DNA of 64,000 nt from Candidatus Accumulibacter sp. ACC003 (lineage in GTDB: Bacteria; Pseudomonadota; Gammaproteobacteria; Burkholderiales; Rhodocyclaceae), in contig NZ_CAJQTX010000004.1 of the NCBI RefSeq assembly GCF_907163085.1, forward strand, positions 1 to 64,000. The letters are read 5' to 3'. Shown one piece after another: positions 50,331-61,400 of the stretch (position 1 is the stretch's first letter; every line of letters starts with the position of its first letter). The translations under genes were made by a program, and so were the position numbers. The notes under the pieces are model-generated. The model was not told the origin of the DNA and made no database searches. It saw only the letters and a list, made by a program, of their open reading frames with translations.

Positions 50331-51899
50331 TCAGCGAACCAGGTCAAAGTTGTAGTCGGTGGTGCCCATGCCCATCGTTTCCCGGTCGAGTTGCTCGAGG
50401 ACGGCGTTGGTCAGCTGCGTGACGATCGACATCATTCCTTCGTAGCCCAGCGTCGTCTGCCGGTGCAGGTGGTGGCGGTCGAAGATCGGGAAGCCGAGGC
50501 GGATCAGCGGCACTTCGAATTCCTTGCCCTTGTAGAGCGTGTCGCGCTGAATGAACTTGCCGTAGGAGTTGCCGATCAGGAAGTCCGGCTGGTCGGTGAA
50601 GCACAGGCTGCGCAGGTGCCACAGATCCTTGCCGACATAGACCTTGCCGTTGACCCCGAACGGGCTCGACGCCAGCAGGCTCTCGGTGGCCTTGCCCCAG
50701 CGCTTGTGGGCGTTGTTGCAGAGGACGTGCGTCGGTTCGGCACCGCACTCGAGGAGGATCTTGACCATCCCCTGGACGAAGTCCGGGTCACCGTAGAGCG
50801 CGAACTTCTTGCCGTGCAGCCAGGCGTGACTGTCAGTGATGAGGTCCACACAGCGGCCGCGTTCCTTGACCAGCGAATCCGGAATTTCCTTGCCGCTCAC
50901 TTCGGCGACCTTCATCAGGAACTCGTCGGTCCAGTCGATCCCCATCGGGATGTTCAGCTTGGGGATTTCGTGGTTCCAGGTGCCCTCGACGTACTTGCGG
51001 GTTTTTTCCAGGTGCGCGGGCTGCAGGAGCAGGGTCGTCAGGGCGTTCGGCGCGTCCTTGACCTCGTCCATCGTCGTGCCACCGGCGTACATCTGGAATT
51101 CGCCGTCGGCAGGCGTATCGAAGACGTCGCTGGGGTCGCAGAGCAGGGTGCACCCGACGTCCATCTCGGCGAGCATGCGTTTGATCACGCGGTAGTTGCC
51201 GAGGTAGGTTTCGAAGCCGGGGACGACGTTGATCTTGCCGTTGCTACCGACCTCTTTGCCTTCCATGTTGTTCAGCGTCAGGTAGCGGATGACGCCTTCG
51301 AACATGTTGTCCCAGCCGGTGGTGTGCGAGCCGACGAACGATGGCGTGTGCGCGAAGGGGACCGGGTAGTCCTGCGGAATGTGGCCCTCTTTCTTGGTAT
51401 TGTTGATGAACGCGTTGAGGTCGTCACCAATCACTTCGGCCATGCAGGTGGTGGACACCGCGATCATGTCGGGCTTGTACAGCGCCCTGGCGTTGGCCAG
51501 GCCGTCGTACATGTTCTTCTGGCCGCCGAACACCGCCGCATCCTCGGACATCGAGTCGGAAACGCAGGAGCTCGGCTCCTTGAAGTGGCGATTGAAGTAG
51601 CTGCGGAAGTACGCCACGCAGCCTTGCGAGCCATGCACGTAGGGCAGCGTCTTGTGAAAGCCCGAGGCGCAGAGAACGGCGCCCAGCGGCTGACACGCCT
51701 TGGCCGGGTCGACCGTCAGCGCCTGACGGCCGAAGTTGAGGTCCTGGTACTCCTGGGTGGTGGTCCACATGAAGGTCTCGTAGACCTTCTCCGGTGAGTG
51801 CACTTCCTCGAACAGCGCCCGCTTGTCGCCGAGCGACTTGACGTAGTCGTCGTCGCCGAACAGTGGGTAGCAGGGTTTGATCTTTTCAGTAGTTTGCAT
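50331..51899 (-). CDS. nifK: nitrogenase MoFe protein beta subunit, 522 aa
   Basis: NifK forms the alpha2-beta2 MoFe protein with NifD and holds half of each P-cluster. P-cluster cysteines are in CQPLGAVLCASGF near residue 62, GSQGCVAYFRSYFNRHF near 86 and STTCMAEVIGDD near 144. Length is normal for proteobacteria. The start MQTTEKIKPCYPLF at 51899 follows AGGAGATAGCC. A 197-base gap with a long inverted repeat separates it from nifD. Confidence 0.97.
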   Translation of the reverse strand: MQTTEKIKPCYPLFGDDDYVKSLGDKRALFEEVHSPEKVYETFMWTTTQEYQDLNFGRQALTVDPAKACQPLGAVLCASGFHKTLPYVHGSQGCVAYFRSYFNRHFKEPSSCVSDSMSEDAAVFGGQKNMYDGLANARALYKPDMIAVSTTCMAEVIGDDLNAFINNTKKEGHIPQDYPVPFAHTPSFVGSHTTGWDNMFEGVIRYLTLNNMEGKEVGSNGKINVVPGFETYLGNYRVIKRMLAEMDVGCTLLCDPSDVFDTPADGEFQMYAGGTTMDEVKDAPNALTTLLLQPAHLEKTRKYVEGTWNHEIPKLNIPMGIDWTDEFLMKVAEVSGKEIPDSLVKERGRCVDLITDSHAWLHGKKFALYGDPDFVQGMVKILLECGAEPTHVLCNNAHKRWGKATESLLASSPFGVNGKVYVGKDLWHLRSLCFTDQPDFLIGNSYGKFIQRDTLYKGKEFEVPLIRLGFPIFDRHHLHRQTTLGYEGMMSIVTQLTNAVLEQLDRETMGMGTTDYNFDLVR

Positions 51900-51976
51900 G
51901 GCTATCTCCTGGCCGGTACTGCTCATCCGCAAACCCTGGCGCGAGCTTCAAAAGGGGTGCCGCAGGCCTGCCCGGT

Positions 51977-52074
51977 CTCCGTCGTTCCCGCCTCGGGCCG
52001 CCACGCCGAGAGGTGGCAGCGTGGCAAACCCTTGGCGGCTTTGCCGGTATCCCGCGGTGGCGGGAACGACGGAG
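51977..52074. repeat. long perfect inverted repeat between nifD and nifK
   Basis: CTCCGTCGTTCCCGCC (51977-51992) is exactly complementary to GGCGGGAACGACGGAG (52059-52074). The 66-base spacer holds a smaller hairpin (CCAC...GTGG near 52000-52015). It lies in the nifD-nifK gap, so the transcript would carry a strong stem. It could stabilise or attenuate the message, or be a copy of an interspersed repeat; there is no T run. Confidence 0.85.
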
Positions 52075-52096
52075 TGGGCAGCTGCAGCGGCAGTGA

Positions 52097-53569
52097 TCAG
52101 GCGGCCTTCTGCGCCTCTTCGGGAACTGCCTTCTTCCAGGGCGGCACGAACTTGCTCCACACCGGGCTGGACAGGGCGATGTCCATGTCGCGGGCGAAGA
52201 TCGCGAAGCCGTCGTAGCCGTGATACGGTCCGGAGTAGTCCCAGGAGTGCATCTGGCGAAACGGAATTCCCATCTTCTGGAAGATGTACTTCTCCTTGAT
52301 CCCCGAGCCGACCATGTCCGGCTTGATGCGCTTGACGAACTGCTCCAGTTCGAAGCCGTTGGCGTCGTCGTAGATCAGCGTGGCGTTGCCCATTTCCTTG
52401 ATCGACCGGTCATAGTCGTCGTTGTGGCCGAATTCGTAGCCGGCGCCGACCACTTCCATTCCCAGGTCTTCGTAGGCGCCAATGATGTGCCGCGGCCGCA
52501 GACCACCGACGTAGAGCATCACTTTCTTGCCCTGCAGCCGTGGTTTGTACTTGCCGATGATGGCGTCCATCATCGGCTGGTAGCGCGCGATCACCGCTTC
52601 GCACTTCTCCTTGATCGAATCGTCGAAGAAGCCGGCGATCTTGCGCAGCGACTCGACGATCTTGGTCGGGCCAAAGAAGTTGTATTCCAGCCACGGGATG
52701 CCGTATTTCTCTTCCATGTGGCGACTGATGTAGTTCATCGAGCGGTAGCAGTGGAGCAGGTTCAGCTTGACCTTGGGGGTGTTCATCATCTCGGCCAGGG
52801 TGCCGTCGCCGGACCACTGGGCAACGACGCGCAGGCCCATTTCCTCGAGCAGGATGCGGCTCGCCCAGGCGTCGCCGCCGATGTTGTAGTCGCCAATGAT
52901 CGCCACGTCGTAGGGTGTCGATGCGAAGGGCTGACCGTCACGCTTGCCGATCACCCAGTCGCGGATGGTGTCGTTGGCAATGTGATGGCCCAGTGACTGC
53001 GAAACACCCCGGAAGCCTTCGCAGCGCACCGGCACCATCGGTTTGCCGGTGGCCGCCGAGGCCTTCTTGGCGACTGACTCGATGTCGTCGCCGATCAGGC
53101 CGATCGGACATTCGGACTGGATCGAACTCCCCTTGCTGAGCGGGAACAGCGTCTCGACTTCCTCGAGCAGCTTGGCCAGTTTCTTGTCGCCGCCGAAGAC
53201 GATGTCCTTTTCCTGAAAGTCGGACGTGAAGTTCATCGTCCCGAAGGTGTCGACGCCGGTGGTGCCGACGTAGTAATTGCGGCGACCGGCACGCGAGTAC
53301 TGACCGCAGCCGACCGGGCCGTGCGAAATGTGCACCATGTCCTTGATCGGGCCCCAGACGACGCCCTTGGAGCCGGCGTAGGCGCAGCCACGAACCGTCA
53401 TGACGCCGGGCAGCGTCTTGCGGTTGGCCGTAATGCACTTTTTCGACTGTTCGATCGACTGATCGTTGATCGCCAGATGCTTGGCGCGGTCCTTCCTGGC
53501 TTTTTCGGGATAAACCTCAAGCACCTCGGCAATCAGGGCTTCGGTTTCCTCGCGAGACAGTGTGCTCAT
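52097..53569 (-). CDS. nifD: nitrogenase MoFe protein alpha subunit, 490 aa
   Basis: NifD binds the FeMo-cofactor. P-cluster cysteines are in [20 protein letters not shown] (near 62), [21 protein letters not shown] (near 88) and [14 protein letters not shown] (near 153). The cofactor Cys is in [17 protein letters not shown] (near 273) and the cofactor His in [19 protein letters not shown] (near 440). Length is normal. The nifH-nifD gap is 100 bases and has a GC-rich hairpin (CCGCC 53642-53646, GGCGG 53653-53657). Confidence 0.98.
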   Translation of the reverse strand: MSTLSREETEALIAEVLEVYPEKARKDRAKHLAINDQSIEQSKKCITANRKTLPGVMTVRGCAYAGSKGVVWGPIKDMVHISHGPVGCGQYSRAGRRNYYVGTTGVDTFGTMNFTSDFQEKDIVFGGDKKLAKLLEEVETLFPLSKGSSIQSECPIGLIGDDIESVAKKASAATGKPMVPVRCEGFRGVSQSLGHHIANDTIRDWVIGKRDGQPFASTPYDVAIIGDYNIGGDAWASRILLEEMGLRVVAQWSGDGTLAEMMNTPKVKLNLLHCYRSMNYISRHMEEKYGIPWLEYNFFGPTKIVESLRKIAGFFDDSIKEKCEAVIARYQPMMDAIIGKYKPRLQGKKVMLYVGGLRPRHIIGAYEDLGMEVVGAGYEFGHNDDYDRSIKEMGNATLIYDDANGFELEQFVKRIKPDMVGSGIKEKYIFQKMGIPFRQMHSWDYSGPYHGYDGFAIFARDMDIALSSPVWSKFVPPWKKAVPEEAQKAA

Positions 53570-53669
53570 CTTTTCCTCCTGACGCCGCCATAAATCGATG
53601 GCCGGCGCACTGCTTGAAAGGGGCGGACTCGAACAGCAAGCCCGCCGTGTGTGGCGGCTGCGCTGTCGT

Positions 53670-55596
<1,927 letters not shown>

Positions 55597-55839
55597 ACCG
55601 GCCAAGCCCGCGTGCCGGCCAGGCGCTCGCCAAGGAGCAATGACTTGCGTTTCTGTTGTTTGCGAGGATTCATGACCATGGAGCACGCGCTGATCGATGA
55701 GCGGGCAGCGAGCCTGCAAGAAGCAAAGGCGATTGCTCGTCGGCAGGCCGCGGCGGCGCGTCGGTGCCCGGTGCCGCCGCCTGCTTTGCACGCTGGCGGG
55801 TGTTTGCTGCGTCGCGATCAGTCGAGCTAAGCCATTAAC

Positions 55840-56013
55840 ATGCTTACTCTCACGCTTTCAGCCGTCGCCTATTTCCTCGCCAGTTATTTCATCAGGCGCT
55901 ATCTCGACGCTTCAGGAATACCGAAGGGAATGACGCGCGGCCTGTTGATCTTCGTCTGCGCTTTGGCTGTTTCCTATGGCGTGGCAGCGTTGTTTCAATG
56001 GGCGACGACGTGA
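55840..56013 (+). CDS. small two-helix membrane protein, 57 aa
   Basis: ATG 55840 opens a 57-codon frame with two hydrophobic segments (LTLSAVAYFLASYFI, then GLLIFVCALAVSYGVAALFQW) joined by the basic loop RRYLDASGIPKGMTRG. The amphipathic charge pattern (positive loop inside) fits a helical hairpin. No family is recognised. The preceding frame at 55678-55830 looks less convincing and is not called. It could belong with draT in expression, being 243 bases downstream on the same strand. Confidence 0.6.
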   Translation: MLTLTLSAVAYFLASYFIRRYLDASGIPKGMTRGLLIFVCALAVSYGVAALFQWATT

Positions 56014-56213
56014 GGCGAGAACTTCATACGTCCAATCGGCGCCGCACAAGCGCCTGTCCCTGACGCTCCCCGGAGCGGCGCGACCCTCGACGCTGGTCCT
56101 CGCACGCCCCGGCTTGCGCTTCAATACGGGGTGCCAGCTTGTGGACGAAGTGACCCTGTCACCCCTGCCTGCCGTGATGGCCGACCTCGCCCCCTACTAA
56201 CCGCTTCTGCCAA

Positions 56214-56738
56214 TCATGGCCGTGATGGGTATTTGCCCTGGAGGACCAGGCAGTAGGTCCAGAACCTCGGGTCGTCTTTCGTGACGGGCAAGGGCCCTTT
56301 GCCGCGCAGATCGGGCAAAACGAAGCTGCGCTGACCATCGCCCCCGTACATCGGGCCAAGGAGCGAAAAGAGAGCGCTGTACTGGTTGACTGGCAAGGTT
56401 TGCCCTTCAGCCCTGACCGTTCCCCTGGGGCAGAAATTCCCGCTGCTCAGGAAAATTGACGCCATCAATCTGTCTTCCGGCTCGGCCTCGTACTCATAAA
56501 CGCAAACGCGCGCGACGCTCCCTTTCGGGCACACTCCAGCGGTGCAGGCGGGCATATCGGTGAGCGGCTTGCCGAGTTTCGGATCGAGCTCGCGGGTACC
56601 GGCGGGGCAGAAATTTCCGCCAAAGAGAAAGACCTGCTCGGGGGCGGACGCCGCGAGGGCATCGTTCGGAGTCAGTAGCGACGCCGCCAGCAGCGAAGCG
56701 CCGGCGAGAGATAGGGCGAGAAAGCGAAAACGTTCCAT
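56214..56738 (-). CDS. exported tail-collar-domain protein, 174 aa
   Basis: A signal peptide covers residues 1-30 (FLALSLAGASLLAASLL, cleavage near ALA-AS). Two short FCP(A/R)GT segments follow (GGNFCPAGTRELD and SGNFCPRGTVRAEG), then a phage tail-collar-like motif QYSALFSLLGPMYGGDGQRSFVLPDLRGKGPL. Collar domains are found in phage tail fibres and in secreted microcystin-dependent-type proteins. With a Sec signal and no phage genes around, an extracellular or envelope role is likelier. ATG 56738 starts the signal peptide. It pairs with the similar gene at 56819. Confidence 0.8.
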   Translation of the reverse strand: MERFRFLALSLAGASLLAASLLTPNDALAASAPEQVFLFGGNFCPAGTRELDPKLGKPLTDMPACTAGVCPKGSVARVCVYEYEAEPEDRLMASIFLSSGNFCPRGTVRAEGQTLPVNQYSALFSLLGPMYGGDGQRSFVLPDLRGKGPLPVTKDDPRFWTYCLVLQGKYPSRP

Positions 56739-56818
56739 CGATGTCACTCCGTGGTTGAGGACAAGCGCGCTGCATCTTTCGGGAAAGCAGCCGCTCATCA
56801 TTGGTCGATCGCCGCCCA

Positions 56819-57151
56819 CTAATCGCGCGAGGGGTATATGCCCTGGGTGACGATGCAATACCTGGCGCCTTGCACCTTGCTCTTGTCGCGCAGGTCGGGC
56901 AAGGCGAAGTCGTTCCTGCCATCGCCACCGTAAGTGGTCCCGACGATGGAAAACAGAGCTTGATTCATCGAGTCCTGTATCGACAGTTTGCGGCCGTCCG
57001 CTTCGAGCGATCCGGACGGGCAGGCGGGCGACAAGGTCAGGACTATTTCGCCGACGTAGAAGCCGCTGGCTCGCGCCGGCGTCGCGGCAAACGGCGAAAG
57101 CAGCAGCAGAAGGCCTGCAAGAATGGCCGGGATTTGGCGGTCTCTATTCAT
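56819..57151 (-). CDS. exported tail-collar-domain protein, 110 aa
   Basis: A shorter relative of the neighbour at 56214. It has signal peptide residues 1-29 (IPAILAGLLLLLSPFAATPARA), one ACPSGSLEADGRKLS segment and the collar motif MNQALFSIVGTTYGGDGRNDFALPDLR, ending ARYCIVTQGIYPSRD, close to the neighbour's YCLVLQGKYPSRP. The shared tail shows duplication from one ancestor. It is upstream on the same strand, 80 bases from the neighbour, probably one transcript. AAGGAG precedes ATG 57151. Confidence 0.8.
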   Translation of the reverse strand: MNRDRQIPAILAGLLLLLSPFAATPARASGFYVGEIVLTLSPACPSGSLEADGRKLSIQDSMNQALFSIVGTTYGGDGRNDFALPDLRDKSKVQGARYCIVTQGIYPSRD

Positions 57152-58008
57152 TGATGCATCTCCTTGCTGGTGTGAGGTACGGCGCATCCGCCCGGGAAAC
57201 GTGCTGCTCGCCTTGGCCACGCGCAAGAAAGCCAAGGGCGCCGCGGCAGTATGCGCCTTCGTTCGTGCGCGTATAAAAGTTTGTCGTCGGGAGGACGGCG
57301 GCGTCCTGGCCAGGCTGAGCACATGGCGCCGCCATCAACGGCAAAGCTCGTCCGCCGCCTGTGCAGCAGTCGTGGCCTGGCGACGCGACGGGCTCTCGCG
57401 TCAGTGCTTGCCGCAGCGGCAGGAGGTGCCTGGCGGGTCGGTCCTTTCGGGTCCGCTCACGACCCGCAGGCGGTGCGCACGCGATGAAGCAGTCGACGGC
57501 GCTGGCTCGTCATTGCGAACGGAGTGAAGCAATCCAGGGGGTGGCAGCGGACTCGGCGGCGTGATCGGCGGCGGCAACTGGACTGCCGCGTCGCTACGCT
57601 CCTCGCAGTGACGGTGCTCAATGGTGAGTGTATGGGAGCGTTGGCGAGGCGGCTTCTTACGAACGATCGGCCTTGGCGGTGGCGACGTCGATCGTCGCCA
57701 TGGACCGTTGCGGGCGGTCTTGACTCGCTCGGGGAAAGAGCGGACCCCGCACGGCTTCATATTGTTTCTTGGTGCTGCTCGCTGAGACCGGCGGGGACTG
57801 CTCGGCGACCGCAGGCCAGAAAGGTCTCTCAACGGCAGCTTTCGCAACGCTCGAACTCAGCCTTTCGACCCAAAGGCAACATTTAGTACGCCTCTGCGTT
57901 AACGGCAGCTGACTGAGGCAGACCGACCATCATTTGGGGAGCGTTGAATGCGTGAATGCACGACCTGACACTTTCTGGTGCAGCTCTCGTTTTCTCCGAG
58001 GGGCAGGA
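57152..58008. other. about 850 bases without a recognisable gene
   Basis: Frames on both strands are short, arginine- and alanine-rich and without ribosome sites. A palindromic repeat (57508-57613) lies inside. The right edge borders the RNA-ligase gene. Promoters for the collar genes should lie near 57160-57260, but I cannot point to one. Confidence 0.5.
57508..57613. repeat. interspersed palindromic repeat (MITE/REP-like)
   Basis: The left arm CGTCATTGCGAACGGAGTGA (continuing to AATCCAG, 57537) is the imperfect reverse complement of the right arm ending CGCTCCTCGCAGTGACG (57597-57613), with CTGGACTGCC at 57578-57587 pairing with the inner left arm. The TCATTGCGA...GCAATCCAG pattern is a widespread non-coding interspersed repeat in many bacterial genomes. 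Confidence 0.75.
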
Positions 58009-58707
58009 TTAGCGCGACGCTGAATAGTTCACCCGATTCCACTCGATCGCGCGACGACGCCAGTGGGTGTCGATGGACTGGTTGAAATCGGGGCGCACCA
58101 CTTTGGCACGAGCCTCGCACCAGTCGGATGACTCGCGACGCACCACCACGCCTTCAAACGGCTGGCTGGCGCGGTAGTGGCTGGAAGTGCTCATCACGAT
58201 GCGCTTCACTTCGGCCAGGGTGGTGCGGCCCTGCGCTACGTGCGGCACGGTGAACAGGCCCGTTTCTCGCGCTAGCGCATCGCGCCGTCGTGCGCTCCAA
58301 AAACGGCCAGCGTCACGGTCGTAAACGTCGAAGAGTAAAAACCAATCCGGCAGGGCGCTGTAGTCCAACGAGTGACGTGCTGCGCACCACTCGCCAAACA
58401 GTATCAGGCTGGGCGTGAGCACGGCGTTGAGCGGATCGCCATGCTGCGCCAGCCAGGACGGCAGACGAGCGAACTGACCTGCGTGCGCGCTAGCGAGATA
58501 CTGGCCTCGATTCTGCGCACGCAAGGTGCCATCCAGCGCAAGCGAAATCCCCAAGTTGGCACCGTCTAGCTTTTCCTCCACCACTACCTCGCCAGACAGA
58601 AGCTCCGCCACGTCGGCAGGTGAGAGCAGCTTGTCGTCGCGCGGAATATCGCCTCCGCCTAGCCAGGCCAGGTGCGGAGTGGAAGGAAAGCGGAAAAAGT
58701 CGGTCAC
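58009..58707 (-). CDS. RNA ligase family protein, 232 aa
   Basis: A covalent nucleotidyltransferase of the RNA-ligase type, which joins RNA ends through a lysyl-AMP intermediate. Motif I is VVEEKLDGANLGIS near residue 45 with the nucleophile Lys. Motif Ia-like RAQNRGQYL is near 66, motif III is LFDVYDRDAGRFWS near 125, motif IV is FEGVVVRRES near 190 and motif V is ARAKVVRPDF near 205. It has only the catalytic domain, as in compact repair ligases. The start is GTG 58707, 12 bases after the PIN gene. Last gene of a three-gene operon; its partners suggest it repairs RNA cut by the PIN nuclease, or seals phage-cut RNA. Confidence 0.85.
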   Translation of the reverse strand: MTDFFRFPSTPHLAWLGGGDIPRDDKLLSPADVAELLSGEVVVEEKLDGANLGISLALDGTLRAQNRGQYLASAHAGQFARLPSWLAQHGDPLNAVLTPSLILFGEWCAARHSLDYSALPDWFLLFDVYDRDAGRFWSARRRDALARETGLFTVPHVAQGRTTLAEVKRIVMSTSSHYRASQPFEGVVVRRESSDWCEARAKVVRPDFNQSIDTHWRRRAIEWNRVNYSASR

Positions 58708-58719
58708 GGGATCGCGTAC

Positions 58720-59247
58720 TTATCGCAACTGTTTCTCGGCATGCTTCTGGCGTGACCATGCTTCAATGATCGGCTCCAACAACACTTGGTGCTCGCCCAG
58801 AGCCTGTTCCCAGTCGTGCCAGTCAGTGTCGCCCGCAAAAGCTATGCAGCCCTCACCGAACTTAACTTGAGAGGCCAGTGCCGCTGCCACCATCTTCTTG
58901 TCGGCGGCATCGTGGATTACGGGATCCAGGGTGGGAATCAACACGCCATCACCGTGGCTGTCATATTCCACCGGAACGTCGTCTACCGCGGCAGTGCTCC
59001 ATTTGTGCATCACCACCTGGATGCCGAAATCATTGAACCCCAGTTTGTTGTTGTATTCCTCATAAATCTTGCCGGCCAAATCCAGAACCAGCCTAGACTC
59101 ACTTTGTTCGAAAAGATGCAACCACTTCCATACCTCTTGGCGCAAGCGCGGATCTGAAGGGGTGGCGTCAATATCCTTAGGGTGAACAGGGTCGGCGGCG
59201 CTGGCGGCAATCAGCACATTGGTGTCGACCACGTAGCGCGCCCTCAT
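58720..59247 (-). CDS. PIN-domain-like nuclease, 175 aa
   Basis: A probable metal-dependent RNase. The acidic residues expected of a PIN site are in YVVDTNVLIAASA (Asp near 7), LAGKIYEEYNNKLG (Glu near 66), HDAADKKMVAAALAS (Asp near 120) and FAGDTDWHDWEQAL (Asp near 142). Length is slightly above VapC toxins, and no VapB-type antitoxin is adjacent. Its ATG overlaps the ATPase stop codon, so it depends on translation of the ATPase. Probably the effector of the operon. Confidence 0.78.
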   Translation of the reverse strand: MRARYVVDTNVLIAASAADPVHPKDIDATPSDPRLRQEVWKWLHLFEQSESRLVLDLAGKIYEEYNNKLGFNDFGIQVVMHKWSTAAVDDVPVEYDSHGDGVLIPTLDPVIHDAADKKMVAAALASQVKFGEGCIAFAGDTDWHDWEQALGEHQVLLEPIIEAWSRQKHAEKQLR

Positions 59248-60530
59248 GCGGACGTTTCCTTCTGACGCTCGAACATCAAACGAGCCTGTTCGCGAGTCTC
59301 ACCCAGTGCGTCACCAAAGAAGCCGGGGGGCCAGTTTTTTACTCGCCCGAATTCATCCAGCGCCAGTTCCCGCAGTTCAGCCGCCTTGCTATCATGGTCA
59401 ATGAAATACATCGCTGCATCTTGCGTGCTTGTAGCTTGCTTAGCTATGAGGGTCTGCATGCGCCGAAACAGATGCTCGGAGTGCGTCTCGACAACGAACT
59501 GCACGTTGCGTTCCCTGCTGATTGTCACGAACAACTCCGCCAGAATCGATTGCGCCAATGGGTGCAGATGAATTTCCGGCTCTTCCAGAATGATGGTGCT
59601 TCCCTGTGGAGCAAAGTAGGAAATGACCAGTACCGGCAACACCTGGGAAATGCCAATACCTATGTCCCTCAGATTGCAGGCGATGCCATGGCGGTGAACG
59701 ATGAGTTCATAGCGGTTCGAGCGCCCATGCTGGCGTACCTCCAGCCTGTCGGCTACCTTCATACGGGTAAGCCAGTAGGAAACGCCGTTGACCACACGGT
59801 TTTGCTCGTCGCCTTTGAGCAAGGCGCTGGCCAACAAAGCGTCGATTGCGCCTTTGCCGTCACTACCAACGTCCCCAGGCTTGGTCTTGTTCCAGGGGTA
59901 ATCGCGCTCCGGCTTTCGGCGAAGCGGTCCCAGATAACTGATACCCTCTAGCTCACGACGAATTGTTAGGCTGAGGTCTTCAACGATTGGTCCGTCCTTT
60001 TCCAGCATGGCGACTGCCTCTGCGGAAAATGCCACCGAGCGCTCCGGCGCATAGTTCCGACCTTTGAACCTAGGCTGTACCTCTTCATCCACGAAAATGG
60101 AGAATGCACCCTTTTCCCTGCGCACCGCCTTGAACTTTCGGCCATCAGTCCGCAGCGTAAGGGCCTGGATAGCAACGCTACCCGAGGATGTCTGACCATA
60201 ATTGCAATCAAAACTACCGCTTTGGATGCGTCCATCACCGTGACGCCGGAAGTCAAAGGCTATGGAGAACTGGCGCGGCACTTCGGTAGATTGGTGCAGG
60301 ACGTCCTCGAACCCGCCAAAATCGAACAAATCGTTGATCTCGTCGCCACCTAGGTTCAGGTGCACCGTGCGGTCTGGTGACTGTACCGTCTGTTTGAGCA
60401 GGAGCAGACTTTGGATAAGCGTGGACTTGCCAGATGAATTGGTGCCCAGCAGCATGGTCACTGGCCTTAATGTAACGTCTCCCGTATCCTTCCACGCCTT
60501 AAAGTTGCTTAGTCGCAGTCGTGTAATCAT
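59244..60530 (-). CDS. AAA/ABC-type ATPase with DUF3696 C-terminus, 428 aa
   Basis: A RecF/OLD-like ABC ATPase. MITRLRLSNFKAWKDTG begins the fold, Walker A is LLGTNSSGKSTLIQSLL near residue 30, and an ABC-signature-like segment DIGIGISQVLPVLV near 293 and Walker B TIILEEPEIHLHPLAQ near 316 follow. A switch His is in VVETHSEHLFRRM near 345. The end GRVKNWPPGFFGDALGETREQ is the DUF3696 tail. There is no Toprim nuclease, so a separate effector is needed, and the PIN gene follows with a four-base overlap. ATG 60530 is used; an upstream extension of 21 codons is unsupported. Likely the sensor or regulator. Confidence 0.85.
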   Translation of the reverse strand: MITRLRLSNFKAWKDTGDVTLRPVTMLLGTNSSGKSTLIQSLLLLKQTVQSPDRTVHLNLGGDEINDLFDFGGFEDVLHQSTEVPRQFSIAFDFRRHGDGRIQSGSFDCNYGQTSSGSVAIQALTLRTDGRKFKAVRREKGAFSIFVDEEVQPRFKGRNYAPERSVAFSAEAVAMLEKDGPIVEDLSLTIRRELEGISYLGPLRRKPERDYPWNKTKPGDVGSDGKGAIDALLASALLKGDEQNRVVNGVSYWLTRMKVADRLEVRQHGRSNRYELIVHRHGIACNLRDIGIGISQVLPVLVISYFAPQGSTIILEEPEIHLHPLAQSILAELFVTISRERNVQFVVETHSEHLFRRMQTLIAKQATSTQDAAMYFIDHDSKAAELRELALDEFGRVKNWPPGFFGDALGETREQARLMFERQKETSA

Positions 60531-61400
60531 CAGTGCATGTCTCCGAATTCCAATTTGTTCACCATTTTCAGCACCAGTATTCTTGCGCGCCATTCACCCG
60601 CAATCATAAGGTAGTGGTGAATCTATACCAACCAGTGGTTGTTTCTCCGCTACGCAAGTGTGAGGGAGTGGGGTACCTTACATGGTTGTTCGAGGTCGCT
60701 AGTAAGTCGCCGCACTATCAGTGACCGGGTTCAGTCTGTCGCCACCAGCGCATAGGGGTCGATAGGGTACGTTCCAGTATTGGGAAGGTTGCTGTTCGGA
60801 CAGCTTTTCCGGCCAGCGGCCGCTAACCCTTCCGACCGGTCGCGAAGCGCCCGATCGCTCAGAGGCCGCTTCGGCCGATGAGCCGGAATTGCCCCTCCGG
60901 CAGGTTGCGAAGCGCAGCGGACGTTCATCTGGCGGTTTTCAGGAATGCTCGAACGTCTCTTGATGGCCGACAGCTGACGTTCGCCGTGATTATACTCGGC
61001 GCGATCCTCGCCTGGCCGACAGCTCGGCAACGCGGTCGTCACTCGCCGTGAAATGGCGACCGAGTCGTGCCATTGGCCGAGACGCCTGGCTCTCGTTTCC
61101 TGCTCGCGCCATTCATCACGACCATGGTCTTTGGCCAACTGTTCATTGGCTTTTTCGGATCACAGCAGGCGAGTCAGTCCGTGAGCTGGGCGGACCCCGT
61201 AGCCCATGTTATCGCTCAGCCCGTGCAATCGGCTGGCGGCACGATCATCCTGCCCATGAGTGAGGGGAATGCTTACGACTTGGACGATTGGCGATGTCAC
61301 GACAAGTAATGACGGCTGGACCGATTGGCGAGACTCTCCGACTCACGTTCATGACTCGGACGGTCAAGCGCAAGGCTTTGCGCCGCCAGCTCATGGCCCA
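60531..61400. other. about 870 bases without a gene
   Basis: Upstream region of the ATPase operon. Frames are short and unconvincing. The part 60740-61010 is rich in short inverted GGCCGAAG/CGAAGCG-like runs, reminiscent of debris seen around insertion sequences. The AT-richer stretch 60600-60720 is the likely promoter region of the ATPase operon, but no clear boxes are visible. Confidence 0.45.

Noticed and set aside
50391-51797. 468-codon plus-strand frame
   Set aside because: Antisense to nifK; it results from codon bias, not coding.
55678-55830. 50-codon frame after draT
   Set aside because: No ribosome site and a low-complexity Ala/Arg/Pro end; the neighbouring frame at 55840 is more convincing.
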